A DNA stretch of 64,000 bases, from contig CP128836.1 of assembly GCA_030388825.1 (NCBI GenBank), forward strand, positions 124,001-188,000, written 5' to 3'. Below, piece after piece: positions 52,549 through 60,368 of this stretch (the stretch's first letter is position 1; every line of letters starts with the position of its first letter). The translations under genes and the position numbers were made by a program. A model generated the notes under the pieces. The model searched no databases, had not been told where the DNA came from, and saw only the letters and a program-made list of their open reading frames with translations. Source of the stretch: Rossellomorea sp. AcN35-11 (GTDB lineage Bacteria > Bacillota > Bacilli > Bacillales > Bacillaceae_B).

Positions 52549-53645
52549 TGACAGATAACAATCTTTCACAAGAAGAGATTGAAACCTTAATGGGTGATAT
52601 GAAACAGACTGATAATGCAGCAGATTTATTAACACCTGAAGAGAAAGATGCTCTAGGTGAAATTGGTAACATTTCATTTGGAAGCTCCGCAACCGCACTT
52701 TCGGAACTTTTAGGTAATAAGACTGAAATCGATACACCTACCGTTTCAGCCACCACTCTCGACCAACTTGAAAACGAATTCGAAGATCCTTATGTTTCCG
52801 TTAAGGTAAATTACATCGAAGGAATTATTGGCGAAAACATGCTCATCATCGATATGAAAGACGCAGCAGTAATTGCCAATTTAATGATGGGTGGTGACGG
52901 AACAGACGTTAATGCCGATAGTGTAGGGGAAATGGAACTTAGCGCGGTTCAAGAAGCCATGAACCAAATGATGGGGAAATCAGCAACATCTATGTCAATG
53001 ATTTTCAAGAAAACAGTGGATATCTCTCCTCCAGAAACTCAGATATTAGATATGAGAAACGGCGAGGCGAAAAAACATATCCCTAACCAAGAACCATTGG
53101 TAAGAGTTTCCTTCCGACTAACCGTTGGAGATTTAATAGATTCTGAAGTGATGATGTTATTTAAACTAGATTTTGCTAAAGAGTTAGTGGAACATCTTTT
53201 AAATAACCAGGAAGAAGTTCCACCACAGGAGCCATCACAACCCGAACCAACTCCAAACGTTAAGGAAGAGGCTAAACCAGTGCAAAATAAGATAGTTAAC
53301 CAACCTCCTACGAGCCTTCAAGGTAGTCCAGAGGTTCAAACCGCTTCTTTTTCAGACTTTGCACCAGCAATTTCTGAAGGATCCGGGAAAAACATAGACT
53401 TACTCTACGATATTGACCTTCCTGTATCCGTTGAATTAGGACGCACCAAACGGTCTGTGAAAGAAATTCTAGAGTTTAGCAGTGGATCCATTATCGAGCT
53501 GGACCGATTAGCAGGGGAGCATGTCGATATTCTAGTGAACGATACACTCATCGCAAAAGGCGAGGTAGTCGTTATAGAAGAAAATTTCGGTGTTCGAGTA
53601 ACTGATATTCTAAGTCCTAAAGATGTAATGCAAAAGATCAGATAA
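52545..53645 (+). CDS. fliY: Flagellar motor switch phosphatase FliY
   Basis: 366 residues. An N-terminal CheC-like phosphatase domain with both ExxN pairs kept (DALGEIGNISFGSSA and SAVQEAMNQMMGKSA), a proline/glutamate-rich linker (residues about 220-270), and a C-terminal FliN domain (LPVSVELGRTKRSVKEILEF). In B. subtilis FliY dephosphorylates CheY-P at the switch. Start may be either of the two ATGs at 52545/52548. Confidence 0.93.
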   Translation: MMTDNNLSQEEIETLMGDMKQTDNAADLLTPEEKDALGEIGNISFGSSATALSELLGNKTEIDTPTVSATTLDQLENEFEDPYVSVKVNYIEGIIGENMLIIDMKDAAVIANLMMGGDGTDVNADSVGEMELSAVQEAMNQMMGKSATSMSMIFKKTVDISPPETQILDMRNGEAKKHIPNQEPLVRVSFRLTVGDLIDSEVMMLFKLDFAKELVEHLLNNQEEVPPQEPSQPEPTPNVKEEAKPVQNKIVNQPPTSLQGSPEVQTASFSDFAPAISEGSGKNIDLLYDIDLPVSVELGRTKRSVKEILEFSSGSIIELDRLAGEHVDILVNDTLIAKGEVVVIEENFGVRVTDILSPKDVMQKIR

Positions 53646-53662
53646 AGGGAGGGTCTAACCCA

Positions 53663-54022
53663 ATGAGCAAAAAAGTGTTAATTACAGATGATGCCGCTTT
53701 TATGCGGATGATGCTAAAAGATATCTTATCAAAAAATGGATTTGAAATAGCTGGTGAAGCGGCAGATGGATTGCAGTCAATCGAACTGTTCAAAGAGCAT
53801 TCTCCAGATATCGTAACGATGGATATTACAATGCCAAACATGAATGGTTTAGATGCACTTAAAGAAATCTTGAAAATCAATCCTAACGCTAAAGTAATTA
53901 TGTGTTCTGCCATGGGGCAGCAAGGCATGGTTATCGAGGCAATCCAATCGGGTGCAAAGGATTTTATCGTCAAGCCTTTTCAACCTGAACGTGTAATAGA
54001 AGCTATAGAGAAGGTGCTTTAA
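53663..54022 (+). CDS. cheY: Chemotaxis response regulator CheY
   Basis: 119 residues with the receiver pocket intact: D9/D10, phospho-acceptor D54 (VTMDITMPNMNG), S/T switch (MCSAMGQQ), and K104 (FIVKPFQ). ATG 53663 follows AGGGAGGG. Its stop overlaps the fliO start (TAATG). Confidence 0.95.
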   Translation: MSKKVLITDDAAFMRMMLKDILSKNGFEIAGEAADGLQSIELFKEHSPDIVTMDITMPNMNGLDALKEILKINPNAKVIMCSAMGQQGMVIEAIQSGAKDFIVKPFQPERVIEAIEKVL

Positions 54023-54567
54023 TGATCAGAGCGTTTTTAATTGCGCTGGTTATGTTATTGACTCCGATGGGTATTGCCCATGCGGAGTCTAACAATAACT
54101 CAGTCTGGGAGAATATGAATCAATCATCTGCAGAAAAAACAAAACCACAATCCGAAGAACTTCCCAACACCGAGATAGGGTTTGGAGAAGGAATCAAAAC
54201 ATTCATCTCTTTAATCTTTGTAATCGGTTTGATCTTAGTAGTATTCTATTTCATTAAAAAACGAAAAAATAACGGTTTCTCGCAAGACAATATGTTTGAA
54301 AACATAGGTGGTTTACCATTGGGTAACCAACGCTCTTTACAAGTCGTTAGAATGAATAACCGTATCTTCATTTTAGGGGTATCTGATTCTATTCAGTTAA
54401 TTAAAGAAGTGGAGGACCCAGAAGAGGTTAGGGACATTATACATAGGCAATCAGAAACTGCCGAGCACCACTTCGCCACAAAGTTTCAACAGCAACTTGA
54501 TCAAATAAAACAAAGCCCTAAAGAAACTATCTCTAAGCTGCTAGGAAAGGATAAGGACGATGACTGA
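54022..54567 (+). CDS. fliO: Flagellar biosynthesis protein FliO (FliZ)
   Basis: 181 residues. A signal peptide (IRAFLIALVMLLTPMGIAHA) is followed by a membrane helix (TFISLIFVIGLILVVFYFIK) and a cytoplasmic FliO domain. FliO helps assemble the FliP ring of the export gate. Called fliZ in B. subtilis. Confidence 0.9.
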   Translation: MIRAFLIALVMLLTPMGIAHAESNNNSVWENMNQSSAEKTKPQSEELPNTEIGFGEGIKTFISLIFVIGLILVVFYFIKKRKNNGFSQDNMFENIGGLPLGNQRSLQVVRMNNRIFILGVSDSIQLIKEVEDPEEVRDIIHRQSETAEHHFATKFQQQLDQIKQSPKETISKLLGKDKDDD

Positions 54568-55234
54568 GTTTATCCCAGGAATTGATTTCTTAAATCAGGA
54601 CCCAGAAGGTGTATCAACATCAATAAAATTGATACTTCTGTTAACCGTATTAAGTATCGCCCCAAGTATTTTAATACTAATGACCTGCTTCACTAGACTC
54701 GTCATTGTACTTTCTTTTGTCAGAACATCACTAGCAACTCAGCAAATGCCTCCAAACCAAGTATTAATTGCTTTAGCGTTATTTCTTAGTTTTTTTATCA
54801 TGGCACCAACATTCTCAGAAGTTAACGAAAACGCGTTACAGCCGCTAATAAATGGTGAGATTACCCAAGAAGAGGCATTTGAAGAGGCTTCAATTCCCAT
54901 GAAGGAGTTCATGACAAAGTACACGAGAGAGAAGGACTTAGCACTCTTCATGAATTATGCCGGCCAAGAAAAACCCGAGACAATTGAAGATATTCCAATG
55001 ACTGCTCTGGTACCGGCTTTTGCTATAAGCGAACTTAAAACAGCTTTTCAAATAGGATTTATGATCTTTGTACCATTCTTAGTCATCGATATGATTGTGG
55101 CCAGCATTCTCATGTCTATGGGTATGATGATGTTACCGCCAGTCATGATTTCACTGCCTTTTAAAATTCTTCTATTTGTCTTAGTAGACGGGTGGTACTT
55201 AGTAGTAAAATCTTTGCTAGTCAGTTATCAATAA
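54560..55234 (+). CDS. fliP: Flagellar export gate protein FliP
   Basis: 224 residues with four membrane segments and the conserved LILMTCFTRLVIVLSFVRTS and QIGFMIFVPFLVIDMIVASI motifs. ATG 54560 overlaps fliO by eight bases. In B. subtilis fliQ follows directly; here wecB and another gene intervene. Confidence 0.95.
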   Translation: MTEFIPGIDFLNQDPEGVSTSIKLILLLTVLSIAPSILILMTCFTRLVIVLSFVRTSLATQQMPPNQVLIALALFLSFFIMAPTFSEVNENALQPLINGEITQEEAFEEASIPMKEFMTKYTREKDLALFMNYAGQEKPETIEDIPMTALVPAFAISELKTAFQIGFMIFVPFLVIDMIVASILMSMGMMMLPPVMISLPFKILLFVLVDGWYLVVKSLLVSYQ

Positions 55235-55312
55235 CCAAATTTAATAACTCATTAAGGGAAGCACCCTTTTAATCCGTGTCTTTTTACACGGTTTAAAAGA
55301 GTGCTCTTTTTT
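55235..55312 (+). promoter_or_regulatory. Leader-type terminator between fliP and wecB
   Basis: GGAAGCACCCTTTTAA...CCGTGT with ACACGG...TTAAAAG.AGTGCT and six T's (55258-55311), 20 bases before the wecB RBS. A TTTAAT -10-like element (55240) precedes it but is weak. It could be a plain fliP terminator, yet the placement and GAAGCAC arm match the family. Confidence 0.65.
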
Positions 55313-55344
55313 ATCCCAAATTTAAAAAATAGGAGATGTATAAA

Positions 55345-56520
55345 ATGAACAGACCAACATTTCGCCAATCACAAAATCAAAAAGTTAAGGTATTAACAAT
55401 CTTCGGCACACGTCCTGAAGCCATTAAGATGGCACCACTAGTTTTAGAATTAAAAAAATATCCCGAACAAATTGAAACGGTTGTTTGCGTAACTGCTCAA
55501 CACCGAGAAATGTTGGACCAAGTACTAGACATTTTCGACATCACACCAGATTATGATCTAAATATCATGAAATCTCGCCAAACCCTTACAGATGTAACAA
55601 CACGAGGGCTTGATGGACTTGATGGCATCATGAAAGAAGTAAATCCAGATATCGTTTTGGTTCATGGTGACACAACCACAACATTTATCGCCGGCCTTTC
55701 TGCATTTTATAATCAAGTAGCAGTAGGGCATGTAGAAGCAGGGTTGAGAACCTGGAACAAATTTTCTCCATTCCCTGAAGAAGTGAATCGTCAATTAACC
55801 GGTGTTTTAGCAGACTTACACTTTGCACCAACAGAGAAAGCTGAATCGAATTTGCTTTCTGAAAATAAAAATCAACACGATATCTTTATTACAGGAAATA
55901 CCGCAATCGACGCACTCAAAACAACGGTATCTGAAGATTATCACCACGAAGTTCTTGATAAAGTGGGGGATGACCGCATGATCCTACTTACAGCCCATAG
56001 GCGTGAGAACATTGGTGAACCAATGGAGCAGATGTTTACCGCAGCGAGAAGGTTAGTCGATGAATTCGAAGATACTCAACTGGTTTATCCGGTCCATTTA
56101 AATCCAGCCGTTCGAGAAATCACAGAACGCATTCTAGGAGGACACGAAAGAATCCATTTAATAGAGCCTTTGGATGTAATTGATTTTCATAATTTCGCTT
56201 CAAAATCTCACTTAATTTTAACGGATTCAGGTGGTGTTCAAGAAGAAGCGCCATCTCTGGGAGTACCGGTACTCGTATTAAGAGATACAACTGAACGACC
56301 AGAAGGAATTGAGGCTGGCACTTTAAAACTAGCCGGAACGGAGGAAGATATGGTTTATAAACTCGGTCACGAATTGCTATCAGACCCTAAAGCTCATGAG
56401 GAGATGTCAAAGGCTTCGAACCCTTATGGGGACGGTAAGGCTTCAAAGCGAATCGTAGAATCAATCCTTTATCACTTTCAGAAAAACAAGAATAAACCCG
56501 GTCCGTTTGTGGTAAAATAA
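55345..56520 (+). CDS. wecB: UDP-N-acetylglucosamine 2-epimerase (non-hydrolysing)
   Basis: 391 residues. Interconverts UDP-GlcNAc and UDP-ManNAc for wall or capsule polymers. The GTRPEAIKMAPL start, HVEAGLRTWNKFSPFPEE and TDSGGVQEEAPSLG motifs are intact, and the predicted fold is complete. ATG 55345 fits the GGAG spacing better than ATG 55336. The gene interrupts the conserved fliP-fliQ junction and has its own leader and terminator, so it looks like an insertion. It might serve flagellin glycosylation, a guess from position only. Confidence 0.93.
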   Translation: MNRPTFRQSQNQKVKVLTIFGTRPEAIKMAPLVLELKKYPEQIETVVCVTAQHREMLDQVLDIFDITPDYDLNIMKSRQTLTDVTTRGLDGLDGIMKEVNPDIVLVHGDTTTTFIAGLSAFYNQVAVGHVEAGLRTWNKFSPFPEEVNRQLTGVLADLHFAPTEKAESNLLSENKNQHDIFITGNTAIDALKTTVSEDYHHEVLDKVGDDRMILLTAHRRENIGEPMEQMFTAARRLVDEFEDTQLVYPVHLNPAVREITERILGGHERIHLIEPLDVIDFHNFASKSHLILTDSGGVQEEAPSLGVPVLVLRDTTERPEGIEAGTLKLAGTEEDMVYKLGHELLSDPKAHEEMSKASNPYGDGKASKRIVESILYHFQKNKNKPGPFVVK

Positions 56521-56621
56521 GAATAGCTTAGATTCCATTGCTCTATCATTCTTTATCACCTAATAAGTCTTTAAGGTACTAGCCGACCATACAATAAAGT
56601 AGTACCTTAAAGCATTCCTAA

Positions 56622-56658
56622 AAAAACACTCTAGTCCTTGTGACTGAGTGTTTTTTGA
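56622..56658 (+). terminator. wecB terminator
   Basis: ACACTCTAGTC...GACTGAGTGT with T tail (56625-56657), about 100 bases after wecB. A promoter and another terminator-type leader follow before the next gene. Confidence 0.8.
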
Positions 56659-56682
56659 GTTGCCATACTCTTTTATTTATAC

Positions 56683-56790
56683 GATAATGAACACAGTAAC
56701 AAATGTCATAAATGAATATTGTAAATAAGCGGAAGCACCGCCAATTCATGAGGAACTCACATTCATCCTCATAGTTGGTGGTGCTCTTTT
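56683..56790 (+). promoter_or_regulatory. Promoter and leader terminator of the 56810 gene
   Basis: GATAAT (56683-56688) is followed about 45 bases later by CGGAAGCACCGCCAA...TCATGAGGA paired with TCCTCAT.GTTGGTGGTGCT and six T's (56731-56790). wecB has its own terminator upstream, so the hairpin belongs to this gene's leader. Confidence 0.75.
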
Positions 56791-56809
56791 TTATATAAAG
56801 GAGCAATTT

Positions 56810-57232
56810 ATGCAATCTTTCCTATTCAAACATCGCACTCCATTTTACTCAGGAGTTTTACTATCACTCATCGCATTAGGTTTATTTTTTACAAATCAAC
56901 CTCCAATACATACAGATAAACAGATATTAATCGAACTGGATAAAAGGGTAGAACCCGGGGTCCGAGAAAAACCTTACATCCTTGTCATTGAGTGGAGATT
57001 CCCCAAAGGGAGCAAACTTTATAACCCAAAAGAAAATCGCATGTACAGTTTAAGAAACTCAGCGTGGAGCGGTTTGAATTGGGAACTAAAAGAAGTGGAT
57101 TCTGGTATAGCAGCCGATCAAGAAGTAGGAATGACAGCCATTCGCTACTCAACTGCAGAAGATTTAAATAAAGCATATTCAATCCTCCAAGACCCATCGC
57201 TATGGGAAAGAGCGATTAAACAATCTAAATAA
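56810..57232 (+). CDS. Membrane-anchored protein of unknown function
   Basis: 140 residues: one N-terminal membrane helix (YSGVLLSLIALGLFFTN), then an extracellular-looking globular part with tryptophan-rich segments (ILVIEWRFPKGSKLYNP ... SAWSGLNWELKEVD). No family is recognised. ATG 56810 follows AAAGGAG. It lies 12 bases before fliQ and is probably co-transcribed with it. Confidence 0.7.
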   Translation: MQSFLFKHRTPFYSGVLLSLIALGLFFTNQPPIHTDKQILIELDKRVEPGVREKPYILVIEWRFPKGSKLYNPKENRMYSLRNSAWSGLNWELKEVDSGIAADQEVGMTAIRYSTAEDLNKAYSILQDPSLWERAIKQSK

Positions 57233-57243
57233 AGGGTGATCCA

Positions 57244-57513
57244 ATGAATGAACAAATGGTATTAAAAATGGCAGAGCAGGGTGTTTATACAATTCTAATC
57301 GTCTCACTTCCAATATTAGGCCTAGCTTTAGCAGTAGGCTTAATGGTCAGCATATTCCAGGCTACAACCCAGATCCAGGAACAAACTTTGGCTTTCATCC
57401 CAAAAATCGTTGCTGTATTTGTGGGCATTATTTTTTTGGGACCATGGATGTTATCTCGATTAATCGACTATTCAACCAATATCTTCTCTAATCTGAATAT
57501 GTTTGTAGGTTAG
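57244..57513 (+). CDS. fliQ: Flagellar export gate protein FliQ
   Basis: 89 residues with two membrane helices and the family core (VGLMVSIFQATTQIQEQTLA). ATG 57244 follows AAAGGGTG. Confidence 0.93.
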   Translation: MNEQMVLKMAEQGVYTILIVSLPILGLALAVGLMVSIFQATTQIQEQTLAFIPKIVAVFVGIIFLGPWMLSRLIDYSTNIFSNLNMFVG

Positions 57514-57517
57514 CTAT

Positions 57518-58285
57518 ATGGAGATTACAGCATTTTGGCTCGTATTGACCCGAGTAACATCATTCTTCATGACCTTGCCCTTTTTCTCTTATAGAAATAT
57601 CCCAAACCGCTTCAAAATCGGGATAGCTTTTATTTTATCTTGGTTGATGTACGTTTCTATGGAATTACCTGCCGTACAAATGGACGGCACATATGTTTTG
57701 TTAATACTAAAAGAAATATTGGTCGGCATCATGTTAGGCCTTATTGCAACAATAATAATGGGCGCGGTAAAAATCGCCGGTGGATTTATTGACTTTCAGA
57801 TGGGATTCGCTATCGCCAATGTCATGGATCCTCAAACAGGAGCACAAAGCCCCTTGATTGGTTCTTACTATAATATCTTTGCAATTTTACTCCTGTTTGC
57901 TGTAAATGGACACCACTTGTTATTAGATGGGGTTTTTTATAGTTATCAATTTGTACCAATAGAGCAAGTATCCCTCAACCTCGGAGATGAATCATTTGTA
58001 GCATTTGTTGTAAAAATGTTCAGTACCATGTTCCTTATCGCATTCCAGTTATCTTTACCGGTCGTAGGCATTCTATTTTTAGTAGATACAGTTTTAGGAT
58101 TCATGGGTAAAGCTGTACCACAATTAAATATATTCGTTGTGGGTTACCCTATAAAAATTACAATCAGCTTTATTTTTATCCTTTTAACCTTACCTATTTT
58201 CATCATGCTTATGAGAGAGTTATTCGAGACGATGATTTATGTAATGCGAGGTCTAATGGACGTAATAGGAGGGACAAGGGAATGA
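57518..58285 (+). CDS. fliR: Flagellar export gate protein FliR
   Basis: 255 residues with six membrane helices; FliR forms the core of the export gate with FliP and FliQ. The GGFIDFQMGFAIANVMDPQT segment is typical. It overlaps flhB by four bases. Confidence 0.93.
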   Translation: MEITAFWLVLTRVTSFFMTLPFFSYRNIPNRFKIGIAFILSWLMYVSMELPAVQMDGTYVLLILKEILVGIMLGLIATIIMGAVKIAGGFIDFQMGFAIANVMDPQTGAQSPLIGSYYNIFAILLLFAVNGHHLLLDGVFYSYQFVPIEQVSLNLGDESFVAFVVKMFSTMFLIAFQLSLPVVGILFLVDTVLGFMGKAVPQLNIFVVGYPIKITISFIFILLTLPIFIMLMRELFETMIYVMRGLMDVIGGTRE

Positions 58286-59364
58286 ACTTATTACAATTAG
58301 ACCTACAGTTCTTCTCTGAAGAAAAAACAGAAAAAGCAACCCCGAAAAAGAAGAAAGATACACGCGATAAAGGACAAGTTGCCAAGAGTAATGATGTAAC
58401 TGCCGGTTTTATCATATTGGGAATCTTCCTTTACTTGTGGTTTTCAGGAGAATTCGTAATAGATAGATTGATAAATTTAGTTAAACATAGTTATCAAGAA
58501 TATTTGACCTGGGAAGTAACTGAAAAAAATATAGAAATTATGTTAATAGCAATAACAAAAGAAGCGACGATAACGTTGGCTCCTATCATGATTATTGTTG
58601 TTGTTTTCGGTATTTTTGGGAGCATGATTCAAGTCGGAGTCCTGTTTACCGCCAAACCCTTGAAGCCCGACCTTAAAAAACTTAATCCTATCCAAGGTGC
58701 CAAGAAAATCTTTTCAGCTAAAGCACTTGTAGAGCTAGCCAAATCAATATTGAAAATCACTTTTATTAGTTTGGTTGCTGGAGGCATTGTATGGAATAAG
58801 AAAGAAGAGGTTTTTTATCTTTCTCAAATGTCCGTAGGTCATGCGGCCGCTTTTATTGGCAGTACTCTTATTACCGTGGGGGCTGCAGTAGGGGTTACCA
58901 TGCTCGCAATATCAGTACTCGATTATATTTATCAAAAACACGATCATGAAAAACAAATTAAAATGTCCAAAAAAGAAGTCAAAGACGAGCACAAAAACAT
59001 TGAAGGGGATCCACAAATCAAAGGTAAGATCAAACAGAAACAAAGAGAGATGTCTCAGCGTCGAATGATGGAAGATGTTCCGAATGCAGATGTAGTCATC
59101 ACAAACCCAACTCACTTTGCGGTAGCCCTTAAATATGATAAAGAAAAAGCCGAAGCGCCCATTGTTGTAGCTATAGGAGTGGACCTAGTAGCACAAAGAA
59201 TCAAGAAAATCGCTTTAGAAAATAACGTGGTTCAAGTAGAAAATAAGCCGCTTGCCAGAGGGTTATATGCGCAGTCCGAAATTGGTCAGGTTATACCCGC
59301 TCAATTCTTCCAAGCTGTAGCAGAAGTATTGGCCTATGTGTATAAACTCAACAATCAAGTTTAA
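58282..59364 (+). CDS. flhB: Flagellar export switch protein FlhB
   Basis: 360 residues. Four membrane helices and a C-terminal domain with the self-cleavage motif NPTH (ADVVITNPTHFAVALKY), which switches export from hook to filament proteins. The segment TEKATPKKKKDTRDKGQVAK at the N-terminus is also conserved. Confidence 0.95.
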   Translation: MNLLQLDLQFFSEEKTEKATPKKKKDTRDKGQVAKSNDVTAGFIILGIFLYLWFSGEFVIDRLINLVKHSYQEYLTWEVTEKNIEIMLIAITKEATITLAPIMIIVVVFGIFGSMIQVGVLFTAKPLKPDLKKLNPIQGAKKIFSAKALVELAKSILKITFISLVAGGIVWNKKEEVFYLSQMSVGHAAAFIGSTLITVGAAVGVTMLAISVLDYIYQKHDHEKQIKMSKKEVKDEHKNIEGDPQIKGKIKQKQREMSQRRMMEDVPNADVVITNPTHFAVALKYDKEKAEAPIVVAIGVDLVAQRIKKIALENNVVQVENKPLARGLYAQSEIGQVIPAQFFQAVAEVLAYVYKLNNQV

Positions 59365-59379
59365 CGAGGGGAAAACATA

Positions 59380-60045
59380 ATGTTTAAAAATCGAACTACT
59401 AAAAATGATTTAGAGTATGTCATTGAACGAACGTCCCTAATGAAAGATTTAATAATGGAGTTATACAATAAATTACACTCCACTGCATACATCCAGAAAA
59501 CAGAACTACTGAAAAACAGAATAAACAATCCTAAAACATACAACAAGATCTTCCTTGAATTGAACACTGTATTTCAAGAAATTAAAAACAATCCTCAACC
59601 CAAAAAGATTTACAAGAAAATAGAAGAGGCAGAGCGCACCCTCACACAACTCGAATTGTCTTTCATGAAGGTTAAAAACATTAAGATATCTTCTACTGAT
59701 AAACCTAACGAGGACCATTCATTAAAAACGAACCAACAGCTAAAAAGAGAGGTCATCGAACATTACTTATCTTTGTCCCCTCAATATTTAGCGGAAGAAG
59801 TAACTTCCTATGTAAATAGAAAGAACGCATACCAAGGTTTAATTACTCAATTCCTAAAAGATATTGAAGAAAATGAATTTATTTTAGAGGAGTTAGAAGT
59901 AGAGACAGCAAAGCACCTTACCAAATTAAGCGAACAAATCAGCACATCAATAAATGAAGAACAATTTTGGAATGACCTTTCTCCCAGCATCGCTAAACAC
60001 TACATAGTACCAGTATTTTTAGAGGAGTTGATCAAGAACCAATGA
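59380..60045 (+). CDS. Hypothetical protein between flhB and flhA
   Basis: 221 residues, hydrophilic and mostly helical (EVTSYVNRKNAYQGLITQFL ... LEELEVETAKHLTKLSEQI), with a likely coiled coil. No match recognised. Bacillus usually has flhA here, so the gene is additional. ATG 59380 follows GAGGGG; it overlaps the next gene (ATGA). Confidence 0.7.
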   Translation: MFKNRTTKNDLEYVIERTSLMKDLIMELYNKLHSTAYIQKTELLKNRINNPKTYNKIFLELNTVFQEIKNNPQPKKIYKKIEEAERTLTQLELSFMKVKNIKISSTDKPNEDHSLKTNQQLKREVIEHYLSLSPQYLAEEVTSYVNRKNAYQGLITQFLKDIEENEFILEELEVETAKHLTKLSEQISTSINEEQFWNDLSPSIAKHYIVPVFLEELIKNQ

Positions 60046-60212
60046 GGAATTTTGACGAACTACCCAAGTCAGTTAAAAAAGCTATACGATTCATTAAGCA
60101 AGATTCTACGCCTGAACAACTAAAAGATATTGAGATATATCTACAAAAGGCAATCTCCAAAAGAAACAATGAATTCCACAAAGAGAGCTTGAAGTTAGCT
60201 GCAAAAAATTAA
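60042..60212 (+). CDS. Small hypothetical protein, 56 residues
   Basis: MRNFDELPKSVKKAIRFIKQ ... a helical, charged protein with no known match, starting in an ATGA overlap with the previous stop codon, which argues for real coupled translation. It lies before the flhA promoter. Confidence 0.6.
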   Translation: MRNFDELPKSVKKAIRFIKQDSTPEQLKDIEIYLQKAISKRNNEFHKESLKLAAKN

Positions 60213-60222
60213 CCCTTTCTTT

Positions 60223-60340
60223 TTGTTATGTATTCAATTTGCTATAATTATAAAGACATAACTATATAGCTAATCAAATAGAAAGTAGAGAAGCACTCTG
60301 CCTTTCGCTAATCAATAGCGGGAGCAGTGTGCTTTTTTTG
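60223..60340 (+). promoter_or_regulatory. flhA promoter and leader terminator
   Basis: TTGCTATAAT (TATAAT 60243-60248) is followed 40 bases later by GAAGCACTCTGCCTTTCGCTA pairing with TAGCGGGAGCAGTGTGCTT (60290-60333; quoted arms trimmed) and seven T's, then the flhA RBS. It is one of the strongest promoter matches in the flagellar block. Confidence 0.8.
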
Positions 60341-60368
60341 TTGTATTTAAATAGAGGAGGGCAAATAC

